Shown piece by piece: positions 33,965 through 41,328 of a DNA stretch of 64,000 nucleotides. Source of the stretch: Variovorax sp. 770b2 (GTDB lineage Bacteria; Pseudomonadota; Gammaproteobacteria; Burkholderiales; Burkholderiaceae_C); NCBI RefSeq assembly GCF_900115685.1, contig NZ_FOXJ01000001.1, forward strand, positions 715,796 through 779,795. Reading direction: 5' to 3'. The notes beneath the pieces were generated by a model. It was not told where the DNA came from. It was given only the letters and a program-made list of their open reading frames with translations, and did no database searches. A program made the position numbers and the translations under genes. Position 1 is the stretch's first letter. Every line of letters starts with the position of its first letter.

Positions 33965-34315
33965 ATGGACGGCGAAAGCCCTGAGTTCGAGCACACCGCA
34001 AACGAGATGAGTCGGCATCTATTCGACGCAGTTAACCAGATTCAAGAGCTGAAGGAACTCCGAACCGATGCCTTTGCGAAGGCAGAAGTACACATGCGTG
34101 AAATGGCGAGGCTCTTGAAAGGGCGAGAACAACTGCCCCGAAGCGTCCTTAAGCAGCTCCACATGGCGGCCGGCATCTTCGAAAACGAGACGCCCTATGC
34201 GAAAGACGAAGTTGCTACCGTAGCTATGGCAAATGCAGTGCGAACAACGCTTGGTTTTATCCTTTGGGGGCAATGCCACGACGATTGCACGTCCGGCGCT
34301 CCTCGGATCGTGTAA
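33965..34315 (+). CDS. Helical cassette protein, unknown
   Basis: 116 residues: EFEHTANEMSRHLFDAVNQI, then AKAEVHMREMARLLKGREQL and AVRTTLGFILWGQCHDDCTS near the end. It is soluble and mostly helical. No family was recognised. Confidence 0.6.
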   Translation: MDGESPEFEHTANEMSRHLFDAVNQIQELKELRTDAFAKAEVHMREMARLLKGREQLPRSVLKQLHMAAGIFENETPYAKDEVATVAMANAVRTTLGFILWGQCHDDCTSGAPRIV

Positions 34316-34324
34316 GGCTCACTT

Positions 34325-34344
34325 CGGCCACGACCGGTCAGTCG
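34325..34344 (+). repeat. Array motif copy 22
   Basis: CGGCCACGACCGGTCAGTCG, nine bases after the preceding stop. It forms a doublet with copy 23. Confidence 0.8.
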
Positions 34345-34361
34345 CGCCGTGGGGAAAAATT

Positions 34362-34381
34362 CGGCCAGAAGCAGTCAAACG
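34362..34381 (+). repeat. Array motif copy 23
   Basis: CGGCCAGAAGCAGTCAAACG, 46 bases before ATG 34428. The doublet spacing (37 bases start to start) equals those at 13303/13339 and 14871/14907 within one base. Confidence 0.8.
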
Positions 34382-34427
34382 CTAGCGTCGGCTTTTCTGC
34401 GTTCAAACTTAATTCGAGGAATACCGG

Positions 34428-34775
34428 ATGTCCGAAAAAACTCCCTTCCCGGAGAACGTGCCGGGCGATTTTTACGTGGAGGACGGCTGCTGTTTGTCAT
34501 GTGGAATGCCAATGACGGAGGCGCCTGAACTTTTTGCGTATGCCCCCGACGGGCATTGCTACGTGAAACGGCAGCCTTCGTCGGCCAAAGAGATGTGGCA
34601 GATGATTGGCGCACTCACCGTTCAAGATGTGGATTGCATTCGTTACAAGGGTAAGAATCGTGTCGTGCAGATTCGTCTCATTGGTGTTGGCGAAGGCGAT
34701 CAGTGTGATCATTTGCCTAGGGACCTGAAATCTCTTAGCGATGAAGTCAAAGCTGATCGCTCTGGGCTGAAGTAG
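34428..34775 (+). CDS. Ferredoxin-like small protein
   Basis: 115 residues: ENVPGDFYVEDGCCLSCGMP, then APDGHCYVKRQPSSAKEMWQ and VDCIRYKGKN. The arrangement of CCxxC, a distant single Cys and VDCIRY recalls a family annotated as ferredoxin-like, although the full four-cysteine 4Fe-4S set is not obvious. It could bind a cluster or zinc. Its electron partner is unknown. Confidence 0.7.
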   Translation: MSEKTPFPENVPGDFYVEDGCCLSCGMPMTEAPELFAYAPDGHCYVKRQPSSAKEMWQMIGALTVQDVDCIRYKGKNRVVQIRLIGVGEGDQCDHLPRDLKSLSDEVKADRSGLK

Positions 34776-34794
34776 GTGACATCACTGCTGGATA

Positions 34795-34814
34795 CGGCTA
34801 AAAGCGGTCCCCTG
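34795..34814 (+). repeat. Array motif copy 24
   Basis: CGGCTAAAAGCGGTCCCCTG, 19 bases after the preceding stop and 69 bases before ATG 34884. Confidence 0.7.
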
Positions 34815-34883
34815 GCCTCAGCTCAGGAAAGCGCGTGAACACCGCCTTGGCACCGGTAACAATCGAAGCAAACCAGACTTGCG

Positions 34884-35156
34884 ATGCTGAATCCCCAAAA
34901 CATTCCTAGCCACTTGCACCATCGCCTGCTCCCCTTGTCAGACTTGGTGATGCAGTTTGGGGTGACCGACGACGGGGAGCGTCTTCGGGCTTTGAAGCTT
35001 GCTTCGCCGGACGAGGTATCTCGGCTCCGCCGTGCGATTGTCGAGCACGACGACGCATTAGACGAGTGGCTCGCTGGCCCTGAGGCAGACGGGCCAACGT
35101 ACACGAACGAGTACATTGCATTCAGCGCCATGCGGATGGCTGCTGACATGGCTTAA
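34884..35156 (+). CDS. Small helical cassette protein, unknown
   Basis: 90 residues: SHLHHRLLPLSDLVMQFGVT, then ALKLASPDEVSRLRRAIVEH and DDALDEWLAGPEADGP. It is acidic and soluble, with no recognised family. Confidence 0.6.
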   Translation: MLNPQNIPSHLHHRLLPLSDLVMQFGVTDDGERLRALKLASPDEVSRLRRAIVEHDDALDEWLAGPEADGPTYTNEYIAFSAMRMAADMA

Positions 35157-35190
35157 AGGGTGCCGCCGGCACCGCCTGTCTGGCAGGATG

Positions 35191-35210
35191 CGGCCAGAAC
35201 CGGACACATA
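35191..35210 (+). repeat. Array motif copy 25
   Basis: CGGCCAGAACCGGACACATA, ending on the base before ATG 35211. With no other ribosome binding site present, the motif itself must serve as leader here. Confidence 0.85.
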
Positions 35211-35534
35211 ATGGACCTTGAAGAATACTTTGCGGAATTCAAAACGGCGGTTAATGTGGGCGCAGGTTTTGGCCTCACAGTGCACGTTGCAGCTGAAGTA
35301 GCAGCCGGTCATTCGATTGGACTTACCTTCGCGCAGATGCATGCTTTCCTTGCTCGACGTACTCAGATAACGAGCGTTGCCTTTGCTCTGAAGGGTCCCT
35401 TTCTGTCTCCAGAGCAGATTGCCAGGATAGATTTGGCACGGGCTGAAGGTGCGGTCGACCCCAAAGACGTGATTCTGAGAGCCTTCACGCAGGAGGAGGT
35501 GCGCTCGGACCTCCTGACCAAAATCTCCACATAA
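35211..35534 (+). CDS. Small cassette protein, unknown
   Basis: 107 residues: MDLEEYFAEFKTAVNVGAGF, then FAQMHAFLARRTQITSVAFA and LIDLARAEGAVDPKD-like ARIDLARAEGAVDPKDVILR, ending in a helix. It is soluble. No family was recognised. The start codon touches the motif. Confidence 0.6.
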   Translation: MDLEEYFAEFKTAVNVGAGFGLTVHVAAEVAAGHSIGLTFAQMHAFLARRTQITSVAFALKGPFLSPEQIARIDLARAEGAVDPKDVILRAFTQEEVRSDLLTKIST

Positions 35535-35608
35535 AACACAAGGTCTGTTTCGGAGAAGAGTGAACTTCGGCTTAGGGCCTTCGCGACACATGCGCCACTG
35601 GCTACAGT

Positions 35609-35628
35609 CGGCCAACACCGGACGTTCA
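35609..35628 (+). repeat. Array motif copy 26
   Basis: CGGCCAACACCGGACGTTCA with the left extension GGCTACAGT. A partial copy follows at 35635-35654. Confidence 0.85.
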
Positions 35629-35634
35629 GGCCCT

Positions 35635-35654
35635 CGGCCGGAATCCAGTCAAAA
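35635..35654 (+). repeat. Array motif copy 27 (partial)
   Basis: CGGCCGGAATCCAGTCAAAA, a diverged second copy 22 bases before ATG 35677. Confidence 0.55.
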
Positions 35655-35676
35655 AATCGGCATCGGCCGCACTCCC

Positions 35677-36210
35677 ATGGTCATTGACGAACTCTTCGGT
35701 CTGCTCCCGCGCCCCGCCCAGCCCAGGGAGCAAGGCACGGCGCCCGAATGGGGCACCGTGACGTCCAAGCTTGGCGGGCCATTGCCCACCGACTACATGC
35801 AGTTCGTTGACCACTATGGCTCAGGGACCATTAACGGATTTCTGACCGTTCTCAACCCTTTCAGCGCGAACCCACATGTGAACCTACTGGATCAAGTGTT
35901 CGCCCAGCTCTCGGCACTACGCGAACTCCGGAGCAGCTATCCCGAGGACTTCCCGTTCCCGCTCTTCTTTGAACCAGGCGGCCTCCTGCCATGGGCTGTT
36001 TCGAATGAAGGAGATGTGTTCTGCTGGAGCACCGTCGGCGCGAGCGGTTTGTGGGAAGTCGTCACGGTGCCACGTAGGGATTCGCCCGAGCACTTCAAGA
36101 TGAGCATGTCGCAGTTTCTCGCGCGAGGATTGACCGGCCAACTCAAGACCTCGGCCTTACCTCCGTATTTCGCTTCAGGAATTGGCTCATTTGAGCCGCA
36201 CCCTGCGTGA
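35677..36210 (+). CDS. SMI1/KNR4-family protein
   Basis: 177 residues: SKLGGPLPTDYMQFVDHYGS, then GTINGFLTVLNPFSANPHVN, PFPLFFEPGGLLPWAVSNEG and SGLWEVVTVPRRDSPEHFKM. This is the SMI1/KNR4 (SUKH) fold, with a late helix in the usual place, and is probably an immunity protein. It ends the second array and overlaps the converging tapT-like gene by 24 bases. Confidence 0.85.
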   Translation: MVIDELFGLLPRPAQPREQGTAPEWGTVTSKLGGPLPTDYMQFVDHYGSGTINGFLTVLNPFSANPHVNLLDQVFAQLSALRELRSSYPEDFPFPLFFEPGGLLPWAVSNEGDVFCWSTVGASGLWEVVTVPRRDSPEHFKMSMSQFLARGLTGQLKTSALPPYFASGIGSFEPHPA

Positions 36211-36828
36211 GGAAAACTTCGACTGCCCGCCAGCCTGCTCCAAGTACGCCACAAACCCGTCGAAGGCATCCAACAAGGGCTGGAACCGCGCTGCACCGCC
36301 TTCCAGTTGGCACAAGGCGTAGCAGGTCGCCTCCAGCGTGGACAGTTGATCGGGCCCATGGGCTTTGCGGATACGGTAGTGCGAAGGCGGCAGGTTGCGC
36401 AGGGCCAAGCGGGGCAACTGTTGCAGTGGCGGGCTTTGGTAGAGCATCTTTCGGCTTTTGCGCCAGGTGCCGTCCAGCACGATCAGGCGCAGGCGCGACT
36501 GGGCTTGCGTCCACTCGGGCGGTAGCGGGGGTGGGACCCGCAGGTCCGGGGCGGTATCTTGCAGACTGTCCGGGTACAGCAGCAGCGTGTGCTTGCCGTC
36601 CGCCGGCCAGACTGGCACGGCAAATGCCTCACCCACCACCAGGCGGCAGTGCGCCAAGCTGAGGTGCAGCAGGCGGGCACTGCCCTTGGCCTGGTGTACC
36701 TCCTGCGGGTGCTGCAGCACCAGTACCTCCACCGCGTGGGCGGTGGGCGCGACCCAACGGCAGATGCAGGCGCTGAGCGGGCGCAGGCAAGCGGTGCACT
36801 GGGGGCGTGGGACTAAAGCGGCGGACAT
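36187..36828 (-). CDS. tRNA-uridine aminocarboxypropyltransferase (DTW domain)
   Basis: 213 residues. CTACLRPLSACICRWVAPTA gives the paired cysteines at the N-terminus. VEVLVLQHPQEVHQAKGSAR and LIVLDGTWRKSRKMLY carry the DTW-domain core (DGTW here, the usual form). Members such as TapT modify uridine 47 of tRNA with an aminocarboxypropyl group from SAM. It is high GC and resident, and converges on the last cassette gene. Confidence 0.9.
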   Translation of the reverse strand: MSAALVPRPQCTACLRPLSACICRWVAPTAHAVEVLVLQHPQEVHQAKGSARLLHLSLAHCRLVVGEAFAVPVWPADGKHTLLLYPDSLQDTAPDLRVPPPLPPEWTQAQSRLRLIVLDGTWRKSRKMLYQSPPLQQLPRLALRNLPPSHYRIRKAHGPDQLSTLEATCYALCQLEGGAARFQPLLDAFDGFVAYLEQAGGQSKFSSRRVRLK

Positions 36829-36868
36829 GGCTGGATTTTGACCTCACCAAGAGCAAGAGCAGTCCTCG

Positions 36869-37189
36869 GCCGTCAACGCGTTCACCGAGGCGATGGCGGT
36901 GGAGCTCGCACCGTTCGGCGTGCGCGCGCGCCTCGTGCTGCCGGGCCGGTCGCCCGAGACCCGCTTTCGCGACAACGCGCAGCGCCGCATCCACGGCTTC
37001 GATCACCCGGCCTATGCGGACCTCGTGAAGGAAACGATGGCACGGCTGGGCGGCACCACGGGCCCGAAGACCCGCCCGCTGGATGTCGCCGAGGCCGTGT
37101 GGCGCGCGGCGACCGATCCCTCGTGCCCGATGCAGATTCCGGCCGGTGTGGATGCAAAGGCGTGGGCGGCGGAGGTCGCGGCGAAGTGA
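36869..37189 (+). pseudogene. 3' remnant of a short-chain dehydrogenase
   Basis: The frame reads AVNAFTEAMAVELAPFGVRA, then RLVLPGRSPETRFRDNAQRR and VAEAVWRAATDPSCPMQIPA. This is the C-terminal third of a classical SDR beginning just after the catalytic YxxxK. The Rossmann fold, the catalytic Tyr and Lys and any start are missing; the sequence joins directly to the upstream region of the DTW gene. It is therefore a truncated copy, possibly the former target of the LysR gene to its right. Confidence 0.75.
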
Positions 37190-37271
37190 CTGGCGAAACG
37201 CGCCGATCGATGCGCCTTCGCGTGCAGCGCTGCGCGGGATCTACTCCGGCAGCGCTTGCCATGCAGTGCAG

Positions 37272-38195
37272 TCACCGCGTGCGCCTGGGTGACCTGGGCG
37301 AAGGCGCCCGGTACCTCAAGGCTTCGATGACCAGTGCAAGCGCAGGCGCGAGCTGCCGCCGATTGGCGTAGTAGAGGTGATAGCCCGGGTAGGTCGGCCA
37401 CCAGTCCTGCAGCACCGGAACCAGCCGGCCATCCGCGATGTGCTGCTCCATGATGTCGAACGGCACGTAAGCGAAGCCCATGCCGTCCAGGGCCGCGCGC
37501 AGCATCAGGAAGGTGTTGTTGAACACCGTCTGGCCTCGCACACGCACGCTGATCTCCTTGTTGCCTTTCTCGAAATCCCATGCGTAGAGGCCGCCGTGCG
37601 TCGGAAGCCGCAGGTTCACGCAGCGGTGCGCCGTGAGGTCCTCGGGCTTCATGGGCAAGGCCTTGCCTTCGAGGTATTCGGGGGAGGCCGCCACCGCCAT
37701 GCGCAGCGGCGGCGCGATCGGCACGGCCACCATGTCCTTGTCCACGCGGTTGCCCACGCGCACGCCGGCATCGAATCGCTGGGCGGCGATGTCGGTGAAC
37801 GCATAGTCGACGCTGAACTCCACCTCGATGTCCGGGTACTGCGCCAGAAGAGGCTGCAGCCTCGGCCACAGCACGGTGGCAATCGCGTGGTCGTGCGCGG
37901 TGATACGCACCGTGCCGGCCGGCTTGTCGCGCATCGCGGTAAGGGCCTCGAGCTCGCGCTCGATGTCCTGCAGCCGGGGTGCCAGCGTGGCGAGGAGCCG
38001 GGCGCCCGCATCCGTCACTGAAACGCTGCGCGTGGTGCGCGTCAAGAGGCGCACGCCCAGCCGTGCCTCCAGCGCCAGCATGGAATGACTGAGCGCTGAG
38101 CGCGACACGCCGATCTGCGCGGCGGCGCGGGTGAAGCTGCGTTCGCGCGCGACGACGACAAACGCCTGGAGGTCGTTGAGGTTCTCTTTGGCCAT
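37272..38195 (-). CDS. LysR-family transcriptional regulator
   Basis: 307 residues starting MAKENLNDLQAFVVVARERS, then FTRAAAQIGVSRSALSHSML, a clear LysR helix-turn-helix. The effector domain has GTVRITAHDHAIATVLWPRL and WDFEKGNKEISVRVRG. It is transcribed away from the cupin and decarboxylase genes, which it probably controls, perhaps through the inverted repeat at 38287-38303. Confidence 0.92.
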   Translation of the reverse strand: MAKENLNDLQAFVVVARERSFTRAAAQIGVSRSALSHSMLALEARLGVRLLTRTTRSVSVTDAGARLLATLAPRLQDIERELEALTAMRDKPAGTVRITAHDHAIATVLWPRLQPLLAQYPDIEVEFSVDYAFTDIAAQRFDAGVRVGNRVDKDMVAVPIAPPLRMAVAASPEYLEGKALPMKPEDLTAHRCVNLRLPTHGGLYAWDFEKGNKEISVRVRGQTVFNNTFLMLRAALDGMGFAYVPFDIMEQHIADGRLVPVLQDWWPTYPGYHLYYANRRQLAPALALVIEALRYRAPSPRSPRRTR

Positions 38196-38286
38196 GCTTG
38201 TATTGGTGAGCCCAGTTCACATAAGCATCCCGATTCTGCTCTCTTCTCAACCGACCGCTGCGTCCATAAAGTTGATGCATCCGCCT

Positions 38287-38303
38287 GTTGCACTACCTGC
38301 AAC
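38287..38303. promoter_or_regulatory. Candidate LysR operator
   Basis: GTTGCA-CTACC-TGCAAC is a perfect inverted repeat with 6-base arms in the 151-base divergent promoter region between the LysR gene and the cupin gene. Its size fits a LysR-type binding site. Confidence 0.5.
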
Positions 38304-38346
38304 GGCGCATTTTTCTTCCGCATCGACCACCAGGAGTTGACCCATC

Positions 38347-38838
38347 ATGTGCATCCGACCGCTGAAAGCCGCGCTCTACCTCGCGGCGCTGAATTCCCTC
38401 GGCGCAGGCGCCGAACCTGCGTCCGCGCCAGGAGCGGCGCAACAGATCGCCAGGGCCGGCAGCCAGGCCTCCGCGGCCGGCCCCGCCGAATACTTCACGG
38501 GCCGCGTTCGCGTGGACCCGGTCTGGCCCGCCACCGAAACCCTCAACGCCTCGGGCGGCCTCGTGACCTTCGAGCCCGGCGCCCGCTCCGCGTGGCACAC
38601 GCACCCGGCGGGGCAACGGCTGGTGGTGCAGTCGGGCGTGGGGCTGACGCAGGAGTGGGGCAAGCCCGTGCAGGAAATCCGCCCCGGCGATGTCGTCTGG
38701 TGCCCGCCCGGCGTCAAGCACTGGCACGGCGCTGCGCCCTTCACGGCACTCGTCCACTTGGCCGTCACCGGCACCGTGGACGGCAAGAACGTCGAATGGA
38801 TGGAGAAGGTCACCGATGCGCAATACAACCAACGCTGA
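38347..38838 (+). CDS. Exported cupin-domain protein
   Basis: 163 residues with a signal-like N-terminus. The cupin motif 1 is FEPGARSAWHTHPAGQRLVV and motif 2 is RPGDVVWCPPGVKHWHGAAP; the three histidines and a glutamine or glutamate could hold a metal. VTGTVDGKNVEWMEKVTDAQ at the end matches the (R)-mandelonitrile-lyase-like cupins often fused or linked to carboxymuconolactone decarboxylases. It overlaps the next gene by 23 bases. Confidence 0.85.
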   Translation: MCIRPLKAALYLAALNSLGAGAEPASAPGAAQQIARAGSQASAAGPAEYFTGRVRVDPVWPATETLNASGGLVTFEPGARSAWHTHPAGQRLVVQSGVGLTQEWGKPVQEIRPGDVVWCPPGVKHWHGAAPFTALVHLAVTGTVDGKNVEWMEKVTDAQYNQR

Positions 38839-39598
38839 ACGCCGCAAGGCCGGCGCGCTGGCCCTGGCCGTGTGCCTGGCCGCAGCGCCGTGCCATGCCA
38901 GTCCTTCTTCCAACGAATCCACCACCAGCCACATGACCACCACGCACACAGCCTCCGAGACGCTCTCGTTGCGTCAGCAATCCATCGTTCCCATTGCGGC
39001 ATTCGCAGCGGCCGGCGACATTGCCCGCCTGGGCCCCGCGCTCGAACAGGGACTCGATGCGGGCCTGACCGTCAACGACGCGAGAGAAATCCTGGTGCAG
39101 CTGTATGCCTACGCCGGCTTCCCGCGCAGCCTCAACGCGCTGGGCGAGTTGATGAAGGTGGCGGATGCCCGCAAGCAGCGCGGCTTCCACGACGCGCAAG
39201 GGCAGGCGCCCTCGCGTCCCATACCCAAGGGCGACGCGCTGCTGGCCGCCGGCACGGCCAACCAGACGAAGCTCTCCGGCGGGCCGGTGAAGGGCCCGTT
39301 GTTCGACTTTGCGCCGGCCATCGACGAGTACCTGAAGACGCATCTCTTCGGCGATGTGTTCGAGCGCGACAACCTCGACTGGCAGAGCCGCGAGCTCGCC
39401 ACGGTCGGCATGTTGTCGGCGCTGCCGGGTGCCGAATCGCAACTCCAGTCGCACATGCGCATCGGCATGAACGTGGGCATCACCGCGGCCCAGCTCGACC
39501 AGTTGACGCAGGTGCTCGCGCAGCGCGTGGATGCAGGGGCGGGGCGCAGGGCGGCCGAGGCCCTCGTGCGCCAACTCTCGGCGCGCCCCGGAAGTTGA
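38816..39598 (+). CDS. Exported carboxymuconolactone decarboxylase-like protein
   Basis: 260 residues with a signal peptide (ALALAVCLAAAPCHA). It has two related CMD modules: LNDAREILVQLYAYAGFPRS-like VNDAREILVQLYAYAGFPRS in the first, and LDWQSRELATVGMLSALPGA followed by LQSHMRIGMNVGITAAQLDQ in the second. The catalytic cysteine of AhpD-type members is absent in both (LYAYAGFPR and LSALPGAES), so it may not be a peroxidase. It is translationally coupled to the cupin gene. Confidence 0.85.
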   Translation: MRNTTNAERRKAGALALAVCLAAAPCHASPSSNESTTSHMTTTHTASETLSLRQQSIVPIAAFAAAGDIARLGPALEQGLDAGLTVNDAREILVQLYAYAGFPRSLNALGELMKVADARKQRGFHDAQGQAPSRPIPKGDALLAAGTANQTKLSGGPVKGPLFDFAPAIDEYLKTHLFGDVFERDNLDWQSRELATVGMLSALPGAESQLQSHMRIGMNVGITAAQLDQLTQVLAQRVDAGAGRRAAEALVRQLSARPGS

Positions 39599-39635
39599 GA
39601 CGCTGCTGAAACGCGGGGCCCAGGCCCTGCCGCTC

Positions 39636-40022
39636 CTAAGCCTCGGCCAAGTCCTCGTGAATGCAGAGGTAGTTCCCCTCCGTGTCCTTGAACCACGCCG
39701 CCTTCTCCGACCCCAGCACGCACACATGGTCGACGGTCTTGAGCTCGGGATAGTCGTAGTCCTCGAACACCACCCCCGCGCGCTTCAGGTTCGCGACGCT
39801 CGCTGCAATGTCATCGACCCGAAAGCTGATCGCCGTGTGGTCGGCCTTGGTGCCTTCGGGTTTGGGAAAGAGCGACAGCGTGCTGCCCCCCACCGCGTAG
39901 ACGAACTTGCCGTCGGGCTTGAGGCCCCCGGGCTTCAGGCCGAGGCACCCTTCGTAGAAGGCGCGGGCGCGCTCCATGTCCTTGACGGGGAGCATGGTCG
40001 TGACGGACGAGTCGGACAACAT
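39636..40022 (-). CDS. VOC-family (glyoxalase-like) protein
   Basis: 128 residues: TTMLPVKDMERARAFYEGCL, then GGSTLSLFPKPEGTKADHTA, AGVVFEDYDYPELKTVDHVC and WFKDTEGNYLCIHEDL. This is a single VOC module of the type seen in small ring-cleavage or binding proteins. It lies between the CMD gene and the esterase gene, with its own start. Confidence 0.88.
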   Translation of the reverse strand: MLSDSSVTTMLPVKDMERARAFYEGCLGLKPGGLKPDGKFVYAVGGSTLSLFPKPEGTKADHTAISFRVDDIAASVANLKRAGVVFEDYDYPELKTVDHVCVLGSEKAAWFKDTEGNYLCIHEDLAEA

Positions 40023-40175
40023 GGGAGGTCCTTTCGCACAAGTCGGCGCGCAGCGGTGGCCGCTTGGCGTGCATCACCTTGGCTGGCCGGCCGGCAATCA
40101 GCTTACGCCGACGCCTCGCGCGATGCCATCCCCTCCGCCTGGGCGCGATGCCACTCACTTGCGCTAGGACGGCGG

Positions 40176-41111
40176 CTACGGAAAGAGCCTGGCTGCCACG
40201 TCGGCGAACGACGCCACGTCGGTGCCGGGGTGCGTCTGGATGTACGTGGTCTCCGTCATCACGAACTGCGGATAGCCACGCGACCGCAGCCGCTTGTACA
40301 TGTCGTTCACGTTGCCGAAGTTGCAGTCCCTCGGGCTGTCGCAGCGCGTGAGCACCAGCGTGGCGGGCAGGGGCTTGTTGCGGCCCCAGGCATCGAACAT
40401 CCGTTGCTCCAGCGCGTTGTTCTCTGCCTCCTGCGAATCGAACGAGGCCTCGAACGCGAGGAAGTGCGAGAACGTGAGCGTGCCGCTCGCCGCCTCCATG
40501 AAGAGCGCCAGGCCCGTCATGCTCCCGCTCCACGAGAGGCCCGTGAGCATGCGCTTGTGCGCATCGGCGCGGTACCTCGCTTCGATGAACGGCACCAGCT
40601 CCTGCGTGAGGAAGTCGTGGTACGCACGGGCGCCGGGCAAGAGGTAGTCCTGCTCGCGGCGTGCGGTGCCGCCGATGCCCACGAGGATGGCCTGCGCATG
40701 CCGCTTCTCCAGGATGCGCTCGAAGTTCTCGAAGCGCGTGCCGGGCGCGTTGAAGACCGCATCGCCATCCATCGCGTAGATAACCGGGTACGCGGCCACC
40801 GAGCCGCCGTCGTACGAGGCCGGCAGGTAGATATCGAGCGGATACGTGGCACCCGTCCTGGCCGAGGTGATGCTGCCTGCGACGACGCGGCTCGTCGCCT
40901 TGGTTGCGGCCGCCGATGGTGCGGGATCGGCGGGCACCACAGGAACGACAGGAACGACAGGAACGACGGGCGCAACGGGCACCACAGGCACGAGCGCCGC
41001 CAGGCCGCCGCTGTCCGCCCCCGCGCCGCCGCCTTCGAACGCGGCCGCCGCCAGCAGCACCACCCACCCCACGGTGGAGAGGAACCGGCACACCAATCGT
41101 CCATTCGGCAT
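40176..41111 (-). CDS. Exported esterase-like alpha/beta hydrolase
   Basis: 311 residues with a signal peptide, then a low-complexity VPVVPV-type linker encoded by a 9-base tandem repeat near 40940-40990. The hydrolase part has YPLDIYLPASYDGGSVAAYP, VIYAMDGDAVFNAPG, AILVGIGGTARREQDYL and RMLTGLSWSGSMTGLALFME (nucleophile Ser in GLSWSG). This matches the esterase D/enterochelin esterase-like family. Start 41111 was preferred because it begins the signal peptide. Confidence 0.85.
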   Translation of the reverse strand: MPNGRLVCRFLSTVGWVVLLAAAAFEGGGAGADSGGLAALVPVVPVAPVVPVVPVVPVVPADPAPSAAATKATSRVVAGSITSARTGATYPLDIYLPASYDGGSVAAYPVIYAMDGDAVFNAPGTRFENFERILEKRHAQAILVGIGGTARREQDYLLPGARAYHDFLTQELVPFIEARYRADAHKRMLTGLSWSGSMTGLALFMEAASGTLTFSHFLAFEASFDSQEAENNALEQRMFDAWGRNKPLPATLVLTRCDSPRDCNFGNVNDMYKRLRSRGYPQFVMTETTYIQTHPGTDVASFADVAARLFP

Positions 41112-41328
41112 TGCAGCTTCCAGGTTGTGAGGGTCGCGCTGGCCCCTTCGGAAAAGGGTGCCATGCGATCCCTGAACGGTCCGTGAAAGCGCGGTAGTTG
41201 GCAAGTGAAATATTCGTTTCAATGCGTCCCGCGGGCCGCGCGCATAGACTGCGGAGCCGGCCGGCGCCGGTCTTTCACTTCACGCGTTGCGTGAGTGCCG
41301 CACGCACCGAACCCCATGGAGATCGACC

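Noticed and set aside
31160-35628. CRISPR-like repeat array
   Set aside because: The repeats are imperfect, the spacers are several hundred bases long and encode proteins, and no cas genes are present.
12108-35654. Integron cassette array with attC sites
   Set aside because: No integrase gene is present, and the repeats lack the paired RYYYAAC/GTTRRRY cores and long imperfect hairpin of attC sites. The 14017-14044 inverted repeat contains GTTGAAC but in the wrong order. A dedicated integron search could still overturn this.
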